DNA of 64,000 nucleotides from NCBI RefSeq assembly GCF_041435495.1, contig NZ_CP108644.1, positions 6,743,501-6,807,500 of the forward strand, given 5' to 3'. The position numbers and the translations under genes are program-made. The notes under the pieces are model-generated. The model saw only the letters and a program-made list of their open reading frames with translations. It did no database searches and was not told where the DNA came from. This document shows, one piece after another, positions 7,641 through 16,145 of this stretch. The stretch's first letter is position 1. Each line of letters starts with the position of its first letter. This stretch comes from Streptomyces sp. NBC_01116. Its GTDB lineage: Bacteria; Actinomycetota; Actinomycetes; Streptomycetales; Streptomycetaceae.

Positions 7641-8614
7641 CGGTGACGCTCGACGCGGCGGACGTGCGCGCGCTCGGTCCGGCCGGGGCCGTCGCCGCGG
7701 TCCGGGAGGCGCTGGCCGGGGGACTCGACCCGGACGGCGACGTACCGAGGGCGGTCGTGCCGCTGGCCCACGGTCAGGGGCTGCTCATGCCCTCGGAGTC
7801 CGGCGGCTGGTTCGGCGTGAAGGTCGCCACCGTCGCGCCCGGCAACGCCGCACGCGGGCTGCCGAGGATCAACGCCACGTATCTGCTGCACGACAGCGCG
7901 ACCCTGAGGCCGGTGGCCCTGTTGGACGGGGTGGCGCTGACGACCCTGCGCACTCCCGCCGTCTCGGTCGCGGCCTGCCTGGACCGGCTGCGCGCGCTCG
8001 CCGCCGGGGGCGGGGGGCTGCGCCTGGTGGTCTTCGGCGCGGGCCCCCAGGGGGAGGGCCACGCCGCCGCCGTCCGGGCCCACGTCCCGGTGGCCGACGT
8101 CACGGTCGTCACCCGGCGCGGGGGGCCCGCGCCGGGCTGGGCGGACCGGCACCTGTCGGCGGACGGCGGGGGCGTCGGCGCCCAGGTGCGGCGGGCGGAC
8201 GTCGTCGTCACCGCGACGTCGGCGCGTGAACCGGTGGTCGACGGGCGGTTGGTGCGCGGCGGCGCGGTGGTGCTGGCGGTCGGCTCGCACGAACCGGACG
8301 CGCGCGAGCTCGACAGCGTGCTGATGGGCCGCGCCACCGTCCTGGTGGAGAGCCGCGCGACCGCCCTCCGCGAGGCGGGTGATGTCGTCATGGCGATCGG
8401 CGAGGGCTCGCTCGCCCCGGACGACCTGATCTCCCTGGCGGAGCCGACCGGTTCGAGGGGGGACGTCCCGGCCGGCCGCCCGCTGGTCGTGAAGACGTGC
8501 GGGATGGGCTGGCAGGACCTGGTGGTCGCCGTCGCGGCCCACCGACGGAAGGAGCGGGAGGCAGGGAAGGAAGGGAAGGAGAGGAACGAGGAGGCGCCGG
8601 GGGAGCGGAGCTGA
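7637..8614 (+). CDS. delta1-pyrroline-2-carboxylate reductase / ornithine cyclodeaminase-mu-crystallin family
   Basis: A 325-residue protein of the ornithine cyclodeaminase/mu-crystallin fold. The substrate region FGVKVATVAPGN is followed by an NAD(P)-binding motif (VVFGAGPQGEGHAAAV, residues ~135-150) and a typical DVVVTATSAREPVV segment. In hydroxyproline clusters members reduce pyrroline-2-carboxylate to L-proline, matching the dehydratase-like gene it overlaps by four bases. The C-terminus is a charged Lys/Glu-rich tail unlike the family. It is the last gene of the rightward operon and converges on the GntR regulator 75 bases away. Confidence 0.8.
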   Translation: MTVTLDAADVRALGPAGAVAAVREALAGGLDPDGDVPRAVVPLAHGQGLLMPSESGGWFGVKVATVAPGNAARGLPRINATYLLHDSATLRPVALLDGVALTTLRTPAVSVAACLDRLRALAAGGGGLRLVVFGAGPQGEGHAAAVRAHVPVADVTVVTRRGGPAPGWADRHLSADGGGVGAQVRRADVVVTATSAREPVVDGRLVRGGAVVLAVGSHEPDARELDSVLMGRATVLVESRATALREAGDVVMAIGEGSLAPDDLISLAEPTGSRGDVPAGRPLVVKTCGMGWQDLVVAVAAHRRKEREAGKEGKERNEEAPGERS

Positions 8615-8689
8615 GCACCCGCCGCCGGCCCGACCCGTACCCCTGGCGGGCCGTTGCGCCGACGCGCGCCGCCCCGACCGCACTTCGCG

Positions 8690-9400
8690 TCAGCGCGCGC
8701 CGAGCTTGCGGGACGGGGCGGTGCGTTCGGCTTCCCGCTTCCGGGCCGCCCACAGGGTCCGTACATGCGCGAGATGGCGGCGCATGTGCTCCTCGGCCCC
8801 CTCCGCGTCCCCCGCGATCATGATGTCCAGGAGCGCGGTGTGCTCCCGCGCCGAACCCACCAGCGACCCCTCCTCGGACAGATCGGTGAGGCCGTAGAGC
8901 CGGGAGCGCTTGCGCAGGTCGGCCACGGTCTCCACGAGCCGGGCGTTCCCGGCGAGGGCGAGCAGGTCCAGGTGGAAGCGGCGGTCCGACTCCAGGTAGC
9001 CGATCAGGTCGCCGGCCTGCGCGGCGGTCACGATCTCCTCGGCGACCGGGCGCACCGCCTCCAACTGCTCGCGGGAGGCGGTGCGGGTCACGCGGCCGAT
9101 GGTGGGGATCTCGATGAGGGCGCGGATCTCGGTGTACTCGTCCAGGTCGCGCTCGGAGAGTTCGGTGACGCGGAACCCCTTGTTGCGCACCGCCTCGACC
9201 AGGCCCTCGCGGGCCAGATCCAGCATGGCCTCGCGCACGGGCGTGGCGGAGACGCCGTACTCGGCGGCGAGGGTGGGCGCGGAGTAGATCACGCCGGGCT
9301 GGAGTTCGCCCGCGATCAGCGCGGCGCGCAGGGCGCCCGCCACCTGGTCGCGCAGATGCTCCTGCACCGAGATGAGTTTGCGGGACCTCAGCTCACTCAT
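8690..9400 (-). CDS. FadR-subfamily GntR transcriptional regulator (FCD domain)
   Basis: A 236-residue regulator. An N-terminal winged helix (residues ~12-75, with SAPTLAAEYGVSATPVREAMLDL) is followed by an all-alpha FCD ligand domain with the metal/ligand His pattern (DRRFHLDLLALAGN, EHTALLDIMIAGD, HMRRHLAHV). The ATG at 9400 is preferred to one 30 bases upstream because AAGGGGA lies 5 bases before it. It is central to the hydroxyproline/collagen region, and its own promoter holds an ATGTCACGT site, so autoregulation and control of the neighbouring operons are likely. The effector is probably a hydroxyproline-pathway intermediate (inference). Confidence 0.88.
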   Translation of the reverse strand: MSELRSRKLISVQEHLRDQVAGALRAALIAGELQPGVIYSAPTLAAEYGVSATPVREAMLDLAREGLVEAVRNKGFRVTELSERDLDEYTEIRALIEIPTIGRVTRTASREQLEAVRPVAEEIVTAAQAGDLIGYLESDRRFHLDLLALAGNARLVETVADLRKRSRLYGLTDLSEEGSLVGSAREHTALLDIMIAGDAEGAEEHMRRHLAHVRTLWAARKREAERTAPSRKLGAR

Positions 9401-9428
9401 GCATTCCCCTTCAATGATGTGGCACCGC

Positions 9429-9445
9429 ACTATACAATGTCACGT
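9429..9445 (-). promoter_or_regulatory. -10 box and putative operator of the GntR gene
   Basis: On the minus strand TATAGT (9434-9429) is a five-of-six -10 match. Immediately upstream of it lies ACGTGACAT (9445-9437), the same motif as at 1660 with one changed arm base. The operator overlaps the -35/-10 spacer, the expected layout for autorepression. Confidence 0.5.
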
Positions 9446-9456
9446 TGCGCTGTGCC

Positions 9457-9810
9457 TCATCGCTCGAAGGTCTGCGCTGTCGGCTGCCCGTCCAGGGGGC
9501 GGGCCGTCCACAGGCCGCTGTCGTCGGCGAGCGCCTCCGTTGCCGGAACCGGCAGGATGCCCCACGCGTGCAGCCTTTCGGCGATGACCCGCATGGCCTC
9601 GCGGTGGAAGTCCCGGAACCGGGCCCCGGGGCGCAGGGCGCCGATGGCCGTTTCCTGTGCGGCCAAGGCCAGTTCGCAGACGCCGCGCCGGGCCGGTGAG
9701 AAGCGACCCGACAGGGGCGAGGGTGCCCTGGCGGCGGGCGGAGAGCGTCCGTCGGCCCCGGCGTCCGCGGTGCTCACGGGACCGGTGGGCGGTCCGTGCC
9801 GCGGGGACAC
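9457..9810 (-). pseudogene. remnant of Xaa-Pro aminopeptidase / prolidase (M24 family)
   Basis: A 117-codon open frame whose middle (from about residue 34 to residue 100) reads like the central part of PepP-type M24 peptidases: SGRFSPARRGV, ELALAAQETAIGALRPGARF, RDFHREAMRVIAERL and ADDSGL. Intact M24 enzymes are over 350 residues and carry their metal-binding Asp, His and Glu residues outside this segment; those are absent here. Sequence on both sides has lost the family pattern. It is best read as a decayed gene. A collagen-digesting region would use a proline-specific peptidase, so its loss is notable. Confidence 0.6.
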
Positions 9811-9836
9811 GTTTCGGTAACGGGATGGCGCACACC

Positions 9837-9865
9837 TTGGCTGTGCAATTTCACATTACTATGTT
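9837..9865 (+). promoter_or_regulatory. promoter of peptide ABC transporter operon with internal operator
   Basis: TTGGCT (9837-9842) and TATGTT (9860-9865) are spaced by exactly 17 bases. The spacer holds ATTTCACAT (9848-9856), one base from the ATGTCACAT consensus, within GCAATTTCACAT. The leader to the first ATG is about 170 bases. Confidence 0.6.
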
Positions 9866-10041
9866 ACGGGTCACACCATACGGACGCGGACGCTTTTCCG
9901 GCCCGCTCCGCCTCGCGTTCCGCAAGCAGTCGCCCTCCGGGCCGCTCGGCCGTCCGGACCACCGGGCCCTCCGGGCCGTCCCTTTCCTCCGGCCTCTTCC
10001 CGCTTTTGCCGCGCCTTTTTCCCCGTACGAGGAGTGCACCC

Positions 10042-11787
10042 ATGTCCCGTCGCACCCGGATGCTGTCCGCATCCCTGAGCACCTCGCTCGCCCTGGCCCT
10101 GCTGGGCGCCTGCTCCACGCAGGGAGGTGACGACCGCGACCCGGACAAGCGACAGCCCGGTGTGGCGACCGGCACCGTCATCGGCGGCACGCCGAAGCGG
10201 GGCGGCACCCTGACCGTGCTGTCCAACCAGGACTTCGCCCACCTGGACCCGGCCCGCAACTGGGTCATGCCGACGATGGACTTCGGCACCCGGCTGATCT
10301 ACCGCACCCTGACCACCTTCCGCGCCGCACCCGGGAAGAAGGGCAGCGAGATCGTCCCCGACCTCGCGACCGACCTCGGCAGATCCTCCGACGGCGGCCG
10401 CACCTGGACCTTCACCCTCAAGCCGGGTCTCGTCTACGAGGACGGCACCCCGATCCGGGCCCGCGACATCAAGTACAACGTCGAGCGGTCCTTCGCCCCC
10501 GACCTCGCCGGCGGACCCGACTACGCCCAGCGCTACCTGGCCGACACCGAGGGGTACGCCGGCCCGCTGGACGGCGAGCACCTCGACTCGATCCGCACCC
10601 CCGACGACCGGACCATCGTCTTCTCGCTGCGCAGGCCCGTCGCCGAGTTCTCCTACACGGTCACGCTGCCCACCTTCTCGCCCGTGCCCGAGTCCCGCGA
10701 GAAGGGCGTCCAGTACGACCTGCGGCCCTTCTCCTCCGGCCCGTACCGCATCGAGAGCTACGCGCGCGGCAAGAAGCTGGTGCTCGTCCGCAACACCCAC
10801 TGGGACGCGGCGACCGACCCGGTGCGCAAGGCCTACCCCGACCGCATCGTCGTGATCCAGGGGCTCAAGGGCGGCCAGATCGACGACCGGATCATCGAGA
10901 GCGCGGGCGTCGACGCCTCCGCCGTCGAGTGGTCCGACCTCCAGCCCTCCAGCGTCGCCAAGGTCCTGCCGAAGCCGGAGGTCCGGCAGCGGCTCTCCGC
11001 CGAGCGCACCGGCTGTACGGACATGCTCGCGCTGAACACCTCCCGGGCGCCGTTCGACGACCCGAAGCTCCGCCTCGCGATGCAGTACGCCGTCGACAAG
11101 GAGGCCCAGGTGACCGCCAACGGCGGACCGGCCCTCAACGACGTCGCCACCGCCTATCTGCCCCCGTCCCTCACGGGCGGCCGGGCCGCCGCCCCGGTCC
11201 ACGGCGGGCCCGCCACCGGGGATGTGAAGAAGGCCGAGAAGCTGCTCGCCGAGGCGGGCAAGGGTGACGGCTTCGACACCACGATCACCGTGTCCACCGG
11301 GGACAAGACCCGCGCCGAGGCGCTCCAGCAGAGTCTGGCCCGGGTCGGCATACGCCTGCGGATCGAGACCGTCGACCCCTCCGTCTACTACGACACCATC
11401 GGTGATACCGCCGCCGCCCCCGACATGGCCATCAGCGGCTGGTGCCCCGACTACCCGTCCGCCGCCACCTTCCTGCCGTTCGTCTTCGACGGCCGCACCA
11501 TCAAGCCCAAGGGCAACCAGGGCAACGTCTCCCAGTTCCGCGACAAGGCCGTCGAGCGCCGCATGGACGAGATCGCCGCGATGGCCGACGCGAGCGCCGC
11601 CAACAAGGCGTGGACCGCACTCGACCGGGAGATCCAGCGCACCTCCCCGGCCGTCCCCCTGCTCTGGGAGCGCAAGCCGCTGCTCGTCGGCGACAACATC
11701 GCCGGAGCCTTCGGACACCCCTCCTGGACCGGCCAGTTCGACTTCGCCGTGATCGGTCTCAAGGACCCGTCCCGAAGCAAGGGCTGA
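10042..11787 (+). CDS. peptide ABC transporter substrate-binding lipoprotein (SBP family 5)
   Basis: A 581-residue extracellular solute-binding protein. A signal sequence ends in the lipobox LLGAC (lipidated Cys near residue 22), followed by a family-5 (Dpp/Opp-like) body with GGTLTVLSNQDFAHLDPARN and the typical WTFTLKPGLVYEDGTPIRARDIKY segment. It captures oligopeptides or opine-like ligands outside the membrane. Start: ATG after ACGAGGAG at 7 bases. It heads a complete five-gene transporter operon. Given the collagenase next door and the hydroxyproline pathway before it, collagen-derived peptides are the likely ligand (inference). Confidence 0.9.
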   Translation: MSRRTRMLSASLSTSLALALLGACSTQGGDDRDPDKRQPGVATGTVIGGTPKRGGTLTVLSNQDFAHLDPARNWVMPTMDFGTRLIYRTLTTFRAAPGKKGSEIVPDLATDLGRSSDGGRTWTFTLKPGLVYEDGTPIRARDIKYNVERSFAPDLAGGPDYAQRYLADTEGYAGPLDGEHLDSIRTPDDRTIVFSLRRPVAEFSYTVTLPTFSPVPESREKGVQYDLRPFSSGPYRIESYARGKKLVLVRNTHWDAATDPVRKAYPDRIVVIQGLKGGQIDDRIIESAGVDASAVEWSDLQPSSVAKVLPKPEVRQRLSAERTGCTDMLALNTSRAPFDDPKLRLAMQYAVDKEAQVTANGGPALNDVATAYLPPSLTGGRAAAPVHGGPATGDVKKAEKLLAEAGKGDGFDTTITVSTGDKTRAEALQQSLARVGIRLRIETVDPSVYYDTIGDTAAAPDMAISGWCPDYPSAATFLPFVFDGRTIKPKGNQGNVSQFRDKAVERRMDEIAAMADASAANKAWTALDREIQRTSPAVPLLWERKPLLVGDNIAGAFGHPSWTGQFDFAVIGLKDPSRSKG

Positions 11788-11807
11788 GGGGACGAGGACG
11801 CCTACCC

Positions 11808-12779
11808 ATGAGCACCGTCACCGCCCCGGCCACCGGACCGGGCGACGCCCCGGCAGCCGGCGGACCCGGCTCACCCGTCCTGCCCGACGCCCCCTGGCGG
11901 ACCACCTGGCGCCGCCTGTGGGGTGACCGGGGCAGCCGCACCGCCCTGATCGCCGCCGCCCTGCTGATCCTGGTCGCCCTCACCGCGCCCCTGCTCAGCC
12001 GGCTGGGCGGCTGGTCGCCCACCGCCTTCGACGCCGACGCCATCGACCCCTACCTCGGCGGCCTGCCCCACGGCGCCCTCGGCGGCATCAGCGCCGAACA
12101 CTGGCTCGGCGTCGAACCGGTCACCGGCCGCGACCTGTTCGCCCGCGTCGTCCACGGCGCGCAGGTGTCCCTGCTGATCGCCTTCACCGCCACCGCGATC
12201 GTCGTCGTCACCGGCACCGCCGCGGGCATCGCCGCCGGGTACTTCGGCGGACGCGTCGACACCGTACTGAGCCGGCTGATGGACCTCACCATGTCCTTCC
12301 CCTCGCTCATCTTCATGATCGCGATGATGTCGGTGGCCCAGGACGTCGACCGGGTCGTGCTGATGACCGTCGTCATCGGCGTCTTCGGCTGGCCCGGCAT
12401 CGCCCGCGTGGTGCGCGCCGAAGCGCTCTCCCTGCGCCACCGCGAGTTCGTCGAGGCCGCCCGCGCCTGCGGCAGCGGACCCTGGCGCATCCTCACCCGG
12501 CAGGTGCTGCCCAACATCTCCGGACCCGTCATCGCGTACACCACGCTGCTGATCCCCGGAATGATCAGCACCGAGGCGGCGCTCAGCTTCCTCGGGGTGG
12601 GCGTGCGCCCGCCCACCCCCTCCTGGGGCCAGATGATCGCCGAGGCCGTCGCCTACTACGAGACGGACCCCATGTACTTCATCGTCCCCAGCGCCTTCCT
12701 CTTCGTCGCCGTCCTCGCCTTCACGGTCCTCGGCGACGCGCTGCGCGACATCCTCGACCCCCAGGGAGGACGCCCGTGA
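11808..12779 (+). CDS. ABC transporter permease, DppC/OppC type
   Basis: A 323-residue inner-membrane permease. A proline/alanine-rich cytoplasmic N-terminus precedes about six membrane segments. The EAA loop (VVRAEALSLRHREFVEAARACGSGPWRI is its region, ~residues 202-229) contacts the ATPases. The extracellular signature after the first helix (LGVEPVTGRDLFARVVHGAQ) is DppC-like. The gene precedes the DppB-type permease, the reverse of the usual B-then-C order. Its stop overlaps the next GTG. Confidence 0.9.
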   Translation: MSTVTAPATGPGDAPAAGGPGSPVLPDAPWRTTWRRLWGDRGSRTALIAAALLILVALTAPLLSRLGGWSPTAFDADAIDPYLGGLPHGALGGISAEHWLGVEPVTGRDLFARVVHGAQVSLLIAFTATAIVVVTGTAAGIAAGYFGGRVDTVLSRLMDLTMSFPSLIFMIAMMSVAQDVDRVVLMTVVIGVFGWPGIARVVRAEALSLRHREFVEAARACGSGPWRILTRQVLPNISGPVIAYTTLLIPGMISTEAALSFLGVGVRPPTPSWGQMIAEAVAYYETDPMYFIVPSAFLFVAVLAFTVLGDALRDILDPQGGRP

Positions 12780-13762
12780 TCGCCTACCTGATCCGCAGGC
12801 TCCTCGGCGTCGCCGGCGTCCTGCTCGCCATCTGCGCCGTCACCTTCGTCATCTTCTACCTGCTGCCCGCCGACCCCGCCTCGGCGGCCTGCGGCAAGAC
12901 GTGCAGCCCCGAACGCCTCGCGGAAGTTCGCCACTTCATGGGCCTCGACCAGCCGGTGTGGCGGCAGTTCGGCGACTACCTCGTCGGGATCTTCGCCGGC
13001 CGCGAGCTGGGCAGCGGCCCCCACGCGCTCCAGTGCGGCTTCCCCTGCCTCGGCTACTCCTACGAGAACGCCCTGCCGGTGTGGGACCTGCTGATGGACC
13101 GCCTGCCCGTCTCCGTCTCCCTGGCGTTCGGCGCCGCCGGCCTGTGGCTGGTGCTCGGGCTGGGCGCCGGGGTGACCGCCGCCCTGCGCAAGGGCGGACT
13201 GCTCGACCGCACCCTGATGGTCGGCGCGGTCGCCACCGCGTCCCTGCCCGTCTACTTCACCGCGGTGATGCTCCTGTACGGCCTGGTCCGGCTCACCGGG
13301 CTGCTGCCCTATCCGGCGTACGTCCCGCTCACCGACGACCCCCTCGCCTGGGCGGCCAACCTGCTGCTGCCCTGGATCGCCCTGGCCCTGCTCTACGCCG
13401 CCATGTACGCCCGCCAGAGCCGCAGTTCGATGATCGAGACGATGGCTCAGCCGTACATCAGGACCGCCCGCGCCAAGGGCCTGCCCGCCCGGACCGTCGT
13501 GGTCAAACACGGGCTGCGGTCCGCGATGATGCCGGTCCTCACGCTCTTCGGCATGGACCTCGGCGCCCTGCTGGCCGGAGCGGTCATCACCGAGTCCATC
13601 TTCGGCATACCCGGCGTCGGCAGGCTCTTCTACGACGCCCTGCAACGCTCCGACCAGCCCGTCGTGCTCGGCGTCACCCTGCTCGCCGCCTTCTTCATCG
13701 TGGCGGCCAACGTCGTCATCGACCTCCTGTACGCCGTCGTCGACCCGAGGGTGAGGAACTGA
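12776..13762 (+). CDS. ABC transporter permease, DppB/OppB type
   Basis: A 328-residue permease starting MIAYLIRRLLGVAGVLLAIC, the classic DppB N-terminal helix. The periplasmic LAEVRHFMGLDQPVWRQFGDYL segment follows. An EAA-type loop (QPYIRTARAKGLPARTVVVKHGL, ~residues 224-246) precedes the final helices. The insertion with CGKTCSP and CGFPC adds four cysteines in the periplasmic loop, not usual for this family. GTG start overlaps the previous stop. It pairs with the preceding permease to form the channel. Confidence 0.9.
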   Translation: MIAYLIRRLLGVAGVLLAICAVTFVIFYLLPADPASAACGKTCSPERLAEVRHFMGLDQPVWRQFGDYLVGIFAGRELGSGPHALQCGFPCLGYSYENALPVWDLLMDRLPVSVSLAFGAAGLWLVLGLGAGVTAALRKGGLLDRTLMVGAVATASLPVYFTAVMLLYGLVRLTGLLPYPAYVPLTDDPLAWAANLLLPWIALALLYAAMYARQSRSSMIETMAQPYIRTARAKGLPARTVVVKHGLRSAMMPVLTLFGMDLGALLAGAVITESIFGIPGVGRLFYDALQRSDQPVVLGVTLLAAFFIVAANVVIDLLYAVVDPRVRN

Positions 13763-13763
13763 C

Positions 13764-14837
13764 GTGCCGCCCACCACCGAACCGGACCACCCCCTGCTGC
13801 GCGTCCACGACCTGCGGGTCGCCTTCGACACCCCCGCCGGAACCGTCCAGGCGGTCGACGGGGTCTCCTTCACCGTGGAGGCCGGCCGCACCCTGGGGCT
13901 GGTCGGCGAATCCGGCTCCGGCAAGTCGGTCACCTCCCTCGCCGTGATGGGCCTGCACCGCCGGGCCCGGGTGAGCGGATCCATCACCCTCGCCGGACAG
14001 GAACTCCTCGGCCTGACCGACCGCCGCTTCGGCCGGCTGCGCGGCCGCCGGATGGCCATGGTCTTCCAGGACCCGCTGTCCGCACTGCACCCCGCGTACA
14101 CCGTCGGCGAACAGATCGCGGAGGCCCACCGCCACCACTTCGGCAGCGGCCGGCGCGTCGCCCGCAGACGCGCCGTGGAGATGCTCGGCGAGGTCGGCAT
14201 CCCCGAACCGGCCCGCCGGGCGGGGGAGTACGCGCACCAGTTCTCCGGCGGCATGCGCCAGCGGGCCATGATCGCCATGGCCCTCGCCTGCGAACCCGAA
14301 CTCCTCGTCGCCGACGAACCGACCACCGCGCTCGACGTCACCGTCCAGGCGCAGATCCTGGAACTGATCGCCCGGCTCCAGCAGGACCGCGGACTCGGCG
14401 TGCTGATGATCACCCACGACCTGGGCGTGGTGGCCCGCGTCGCCCACGAGGTGCTCGTCATGTACGGCGGGCGTGGCGCCGAACAGGCCCCGGTGGACGA
14501 GTTGTTCCAGAGTCCCGCGCACCCCTACACCCGGGGTCTGCTGGACTCCCTGCCCCGCCTGGACGACCCGGACGACGCACCGCTGCGCGCGATCCCCGGC
14601 TCACCGCCGTCACCGGCCGAACCGAGAGCCGGCTGCCCCTTCGAACCGCGCTGCCCCCGGGCTGCCGCCGCCACCGCCCCGGAGCGGGCCCGCTGCGCCG
14701 GGGAGAGCCCCCGCCCCACCGGCGTGCCCGGCGGCGGGCGGCTGGTCGCCTGCCACCTGCCCCTTTCGGCCGTCCTGGCCGTCCCGCACTCCGGTCCGCC
14801 CGGCGGGTCCCCCGTACCGGCCGAGGAGGCCCGATGA
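13764..14837 (+). CDS. peptide ABC transporter ATP-binding protein, DppD type
   Basis: A 357-residue ATPase. Walker A GESGSGKSVTS (residues ~48-58), Q-loop MVFQDPLSALHP, signature FSGGMRQRAMIA and Walker B LLVADEPTTALD are followed by the switch His in ITHDLG. The C-terminal oligopeptide-transporter domain has the Cys-rich GCPFEPRCPRA motif found in Dpp/Opp ATPases that can bind an iron-sulfur cluster. The GTG start is one base after the upstream gene. It powers import together with the next ATPase. Confidence 0.92.
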   Translation: MPPTTEPDHPLLRVHDLRVAFDTPAGTVQAVDGVSFTVEAGRTLGLVGESGSGKSVTSLAVMGLHRRARVSGSITLAGQELLGLTDRRFGRLRGRRMAMVFQDPLSALHPAYTVGEQIAEAHRHHFGSGRRVARRRAVEMLGEVGIPEPARRAGEYAHQFSGGMRQRAMIAMALACEPELLVADEPTTALDVTVQAQILELIARLQQDRGLGVLMITHDLGVVARVAHEVLVMYGGRGAEQAPVDELFQSPAHPYTRGLLDSLPRLDDPDDAPLRAIPGSPPSPAEPRAGCPFEPRCPRAAAATAPERARCAGESPRPTGVPGGGRLVACHLPLSAVLAVPHSGPPGGSPVPAEEAR

Positions 14838-15868
14838 AACCCACGCTCTCCAAGTCCCCTGCTCCGGACGCGAGTTCCACGGAGAGTGAGGGCGCCGCGC
14901 CCCTGCTGTCCGTACGCGGTCTGGTCAAGACGTTCCCCGGACGCCGTGTCCTCGGCCGGGCCGCCGCGCCGGTCCGCGCGGTGGACGGCGTCGATCTGGA
15001 GCTCGCCGCGGGGGAGACCCTCGGGCTGGTCGGGGAGTCCGGCTGCGGCAAGTCCACCACGGGCCGGATGCTGGTCCGGCTCCTCGAACCCACCGCCGGG
15101 ACCGTCGAGTTCGAGGGCCGCGACATCACGCATCTGTCCCAGCGCGAGCTGCGGCCGGTCCGGCAGCACCTCCAGATCATCTTCCAGGACCCCCACGCCT
15201 CCCTGAACCCCCGGCAGACCGTCGCCCGGATCATCTCCGAACCCCTGCTCGTGCAGGGGGCCACGCCCGGGGCGGCCCGGGACAGGGCCGCCGAACTGCT
15301 CGACCTGGTGGGGCTGGGCTCCGAGCACCTGGACCGGCACCCGTACCAGTTCTCCGGCGGCCAGGCCCAGCGCATCGGCATCGCCCGCGCGCTGGCCACC
15401 GGCCCCCGCCTGATCGTCGCCGACGAGCCGGTCTCCGCGCTCGACGTGTCCGTACAGGCCCAGGTCGTGAACCTGATGGAGCATCTGGGCGACGAGCTGG
15501 GGCTGTCGTTCCTCTTCATCGCCCACGACCTGTCCGTCGTGAAGCGGGTGTGCGACCGGGTGGCGGTGATGTACCTGGGCCGCATCGTCGAGATCGGCGA
15601 CAAGCGCGAGCTGTACGACAGGCCGGCGCACCCCTATACCCGGGCGCTGCTCTCGGCGGTTCCGCTGCCCGACCCCGCGGCGGAGCGCCGCCGGGAGCGG
15701 ATCCTCCTGCTCGGCGACCCGCCGAGCCCGGCCTCGCCGCCCAGCGGCTGCGGCTTCCATCCGCGCTGCCCCAAGGCGCAGGCCGTGTGCCGTACGGAGC
15801 GGCCGCTGCTCCAGGTCGTGGGCTCCGGCGCGCGTACGGCGGCCTGCCACTTCCCCGAGACGGGCTGA
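14834..15868 (+). CDS. peptide ABC transporter ATP-binding protein, DppF type
   Basis: A 344-residue ATPase partner. Walker A GESGCGKSTTGRM, Q-loop IIFQDPHASLNPRQT, signature FSGGQAQRIGIARAL, Walker B LIVADEPVSALDVS and switch His in IAHDLS are in order. The C-terminal GCGFHPRCPKAQAVC motif matches Dpp/Opp family. It overlaps the preceding ATPase by four bases (ATGA) and closes the transporter operon, which ends in a hairpin at 15893. Confidence 0.92.
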   Translation: MKPTLSKSPAPDASSTESEGAAPLLSVRGLVKTFPGRRVLGRAAAPVRAVDGVDLELAAGETLGLVGESGCGKSTTGRMLVRLLEPTAGTVEFEGRDITHLSQRELRPVRQHLQIIFQDPHASLNPRQTVARIISEPLLVQGATPGAARDRAAELLDLVGLGSEHLDRHPYQFSGGQAQRIGIARALATGPRLIVADEPVSALDVSVQAQVVNLMEHLGDELGLSFLFIAHDLSVVKRVCDRVAVMYLGRIVEIGDKRELYDRPAHPYTRALLSAVPLPDPAAERRRERILLLGDPPSPASPPSGCGFHPRCPKAQAVCRTERPLLQVVGSGARTAACHFPETG

Positions 15869-15892
15869 CAGGCGCCAGGCGGCCCGTCAGGC

Positions 15893-15923
15893 GCCCGGCG
15901 GGGCCGCCCCCTCCCCGCCGGGC
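15893..15923 (+). terminator. terminator of peptide transporter operon
   Basis: An 11-bp perfect stem, GCCCGGCGGGG (15893-15903) pairing with CCCCGCCGGGC (15913-15923) around a 9-base loop, begins 24 bases after the last stop codon. No U-tract follows, as is usual in high-GC actinobacteria. Confidence 0.6.
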
Positions 15924-15975
15924 CGCGTTCACCAGAAAGTCGTACTGGATTCGGCCACATGTCTTCCCAGTGATG

Positions 15976-16004
15976 TGTGACCTGTGCCATTGTACATGTC
16001 ACAG
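15976..16004 (+). promoter_or_regulatory. putative GntR operator pair upstream of collagenase
   Basis: TGTGAC (15976-15981) and GTCACA (15998-16003) form an inverted pair. The second lies within ATGTCACAG (15996-16004), one base from the ATGTCACAT seen elsewhere in the region. The sites are 140-170 bases before the collagenase GTG. I could not place a convincing -35/-10 pair. Confidence 0.5.
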
Positions 16005-16145
16005 GGCGTGGGCATGTCAATTCCGGACATGGACCCCAATCCGTCCGGCCGACAGCACGGCACGACAACACCCCCTGGCCCACGCCCTGTGCATCCCATC
16101 GGTCACGCATGTGCGTGCCTCCGATCCCTCATGGGAGGAAACAAC

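Noticed and set aside
15984..16145. Collagenase start 54 codons upstream of the GTG used
   Set aside because: It would cover the operator pair, place a non-signal sequence before the signal peptide, and ignore the strong ribosome site at 16133.
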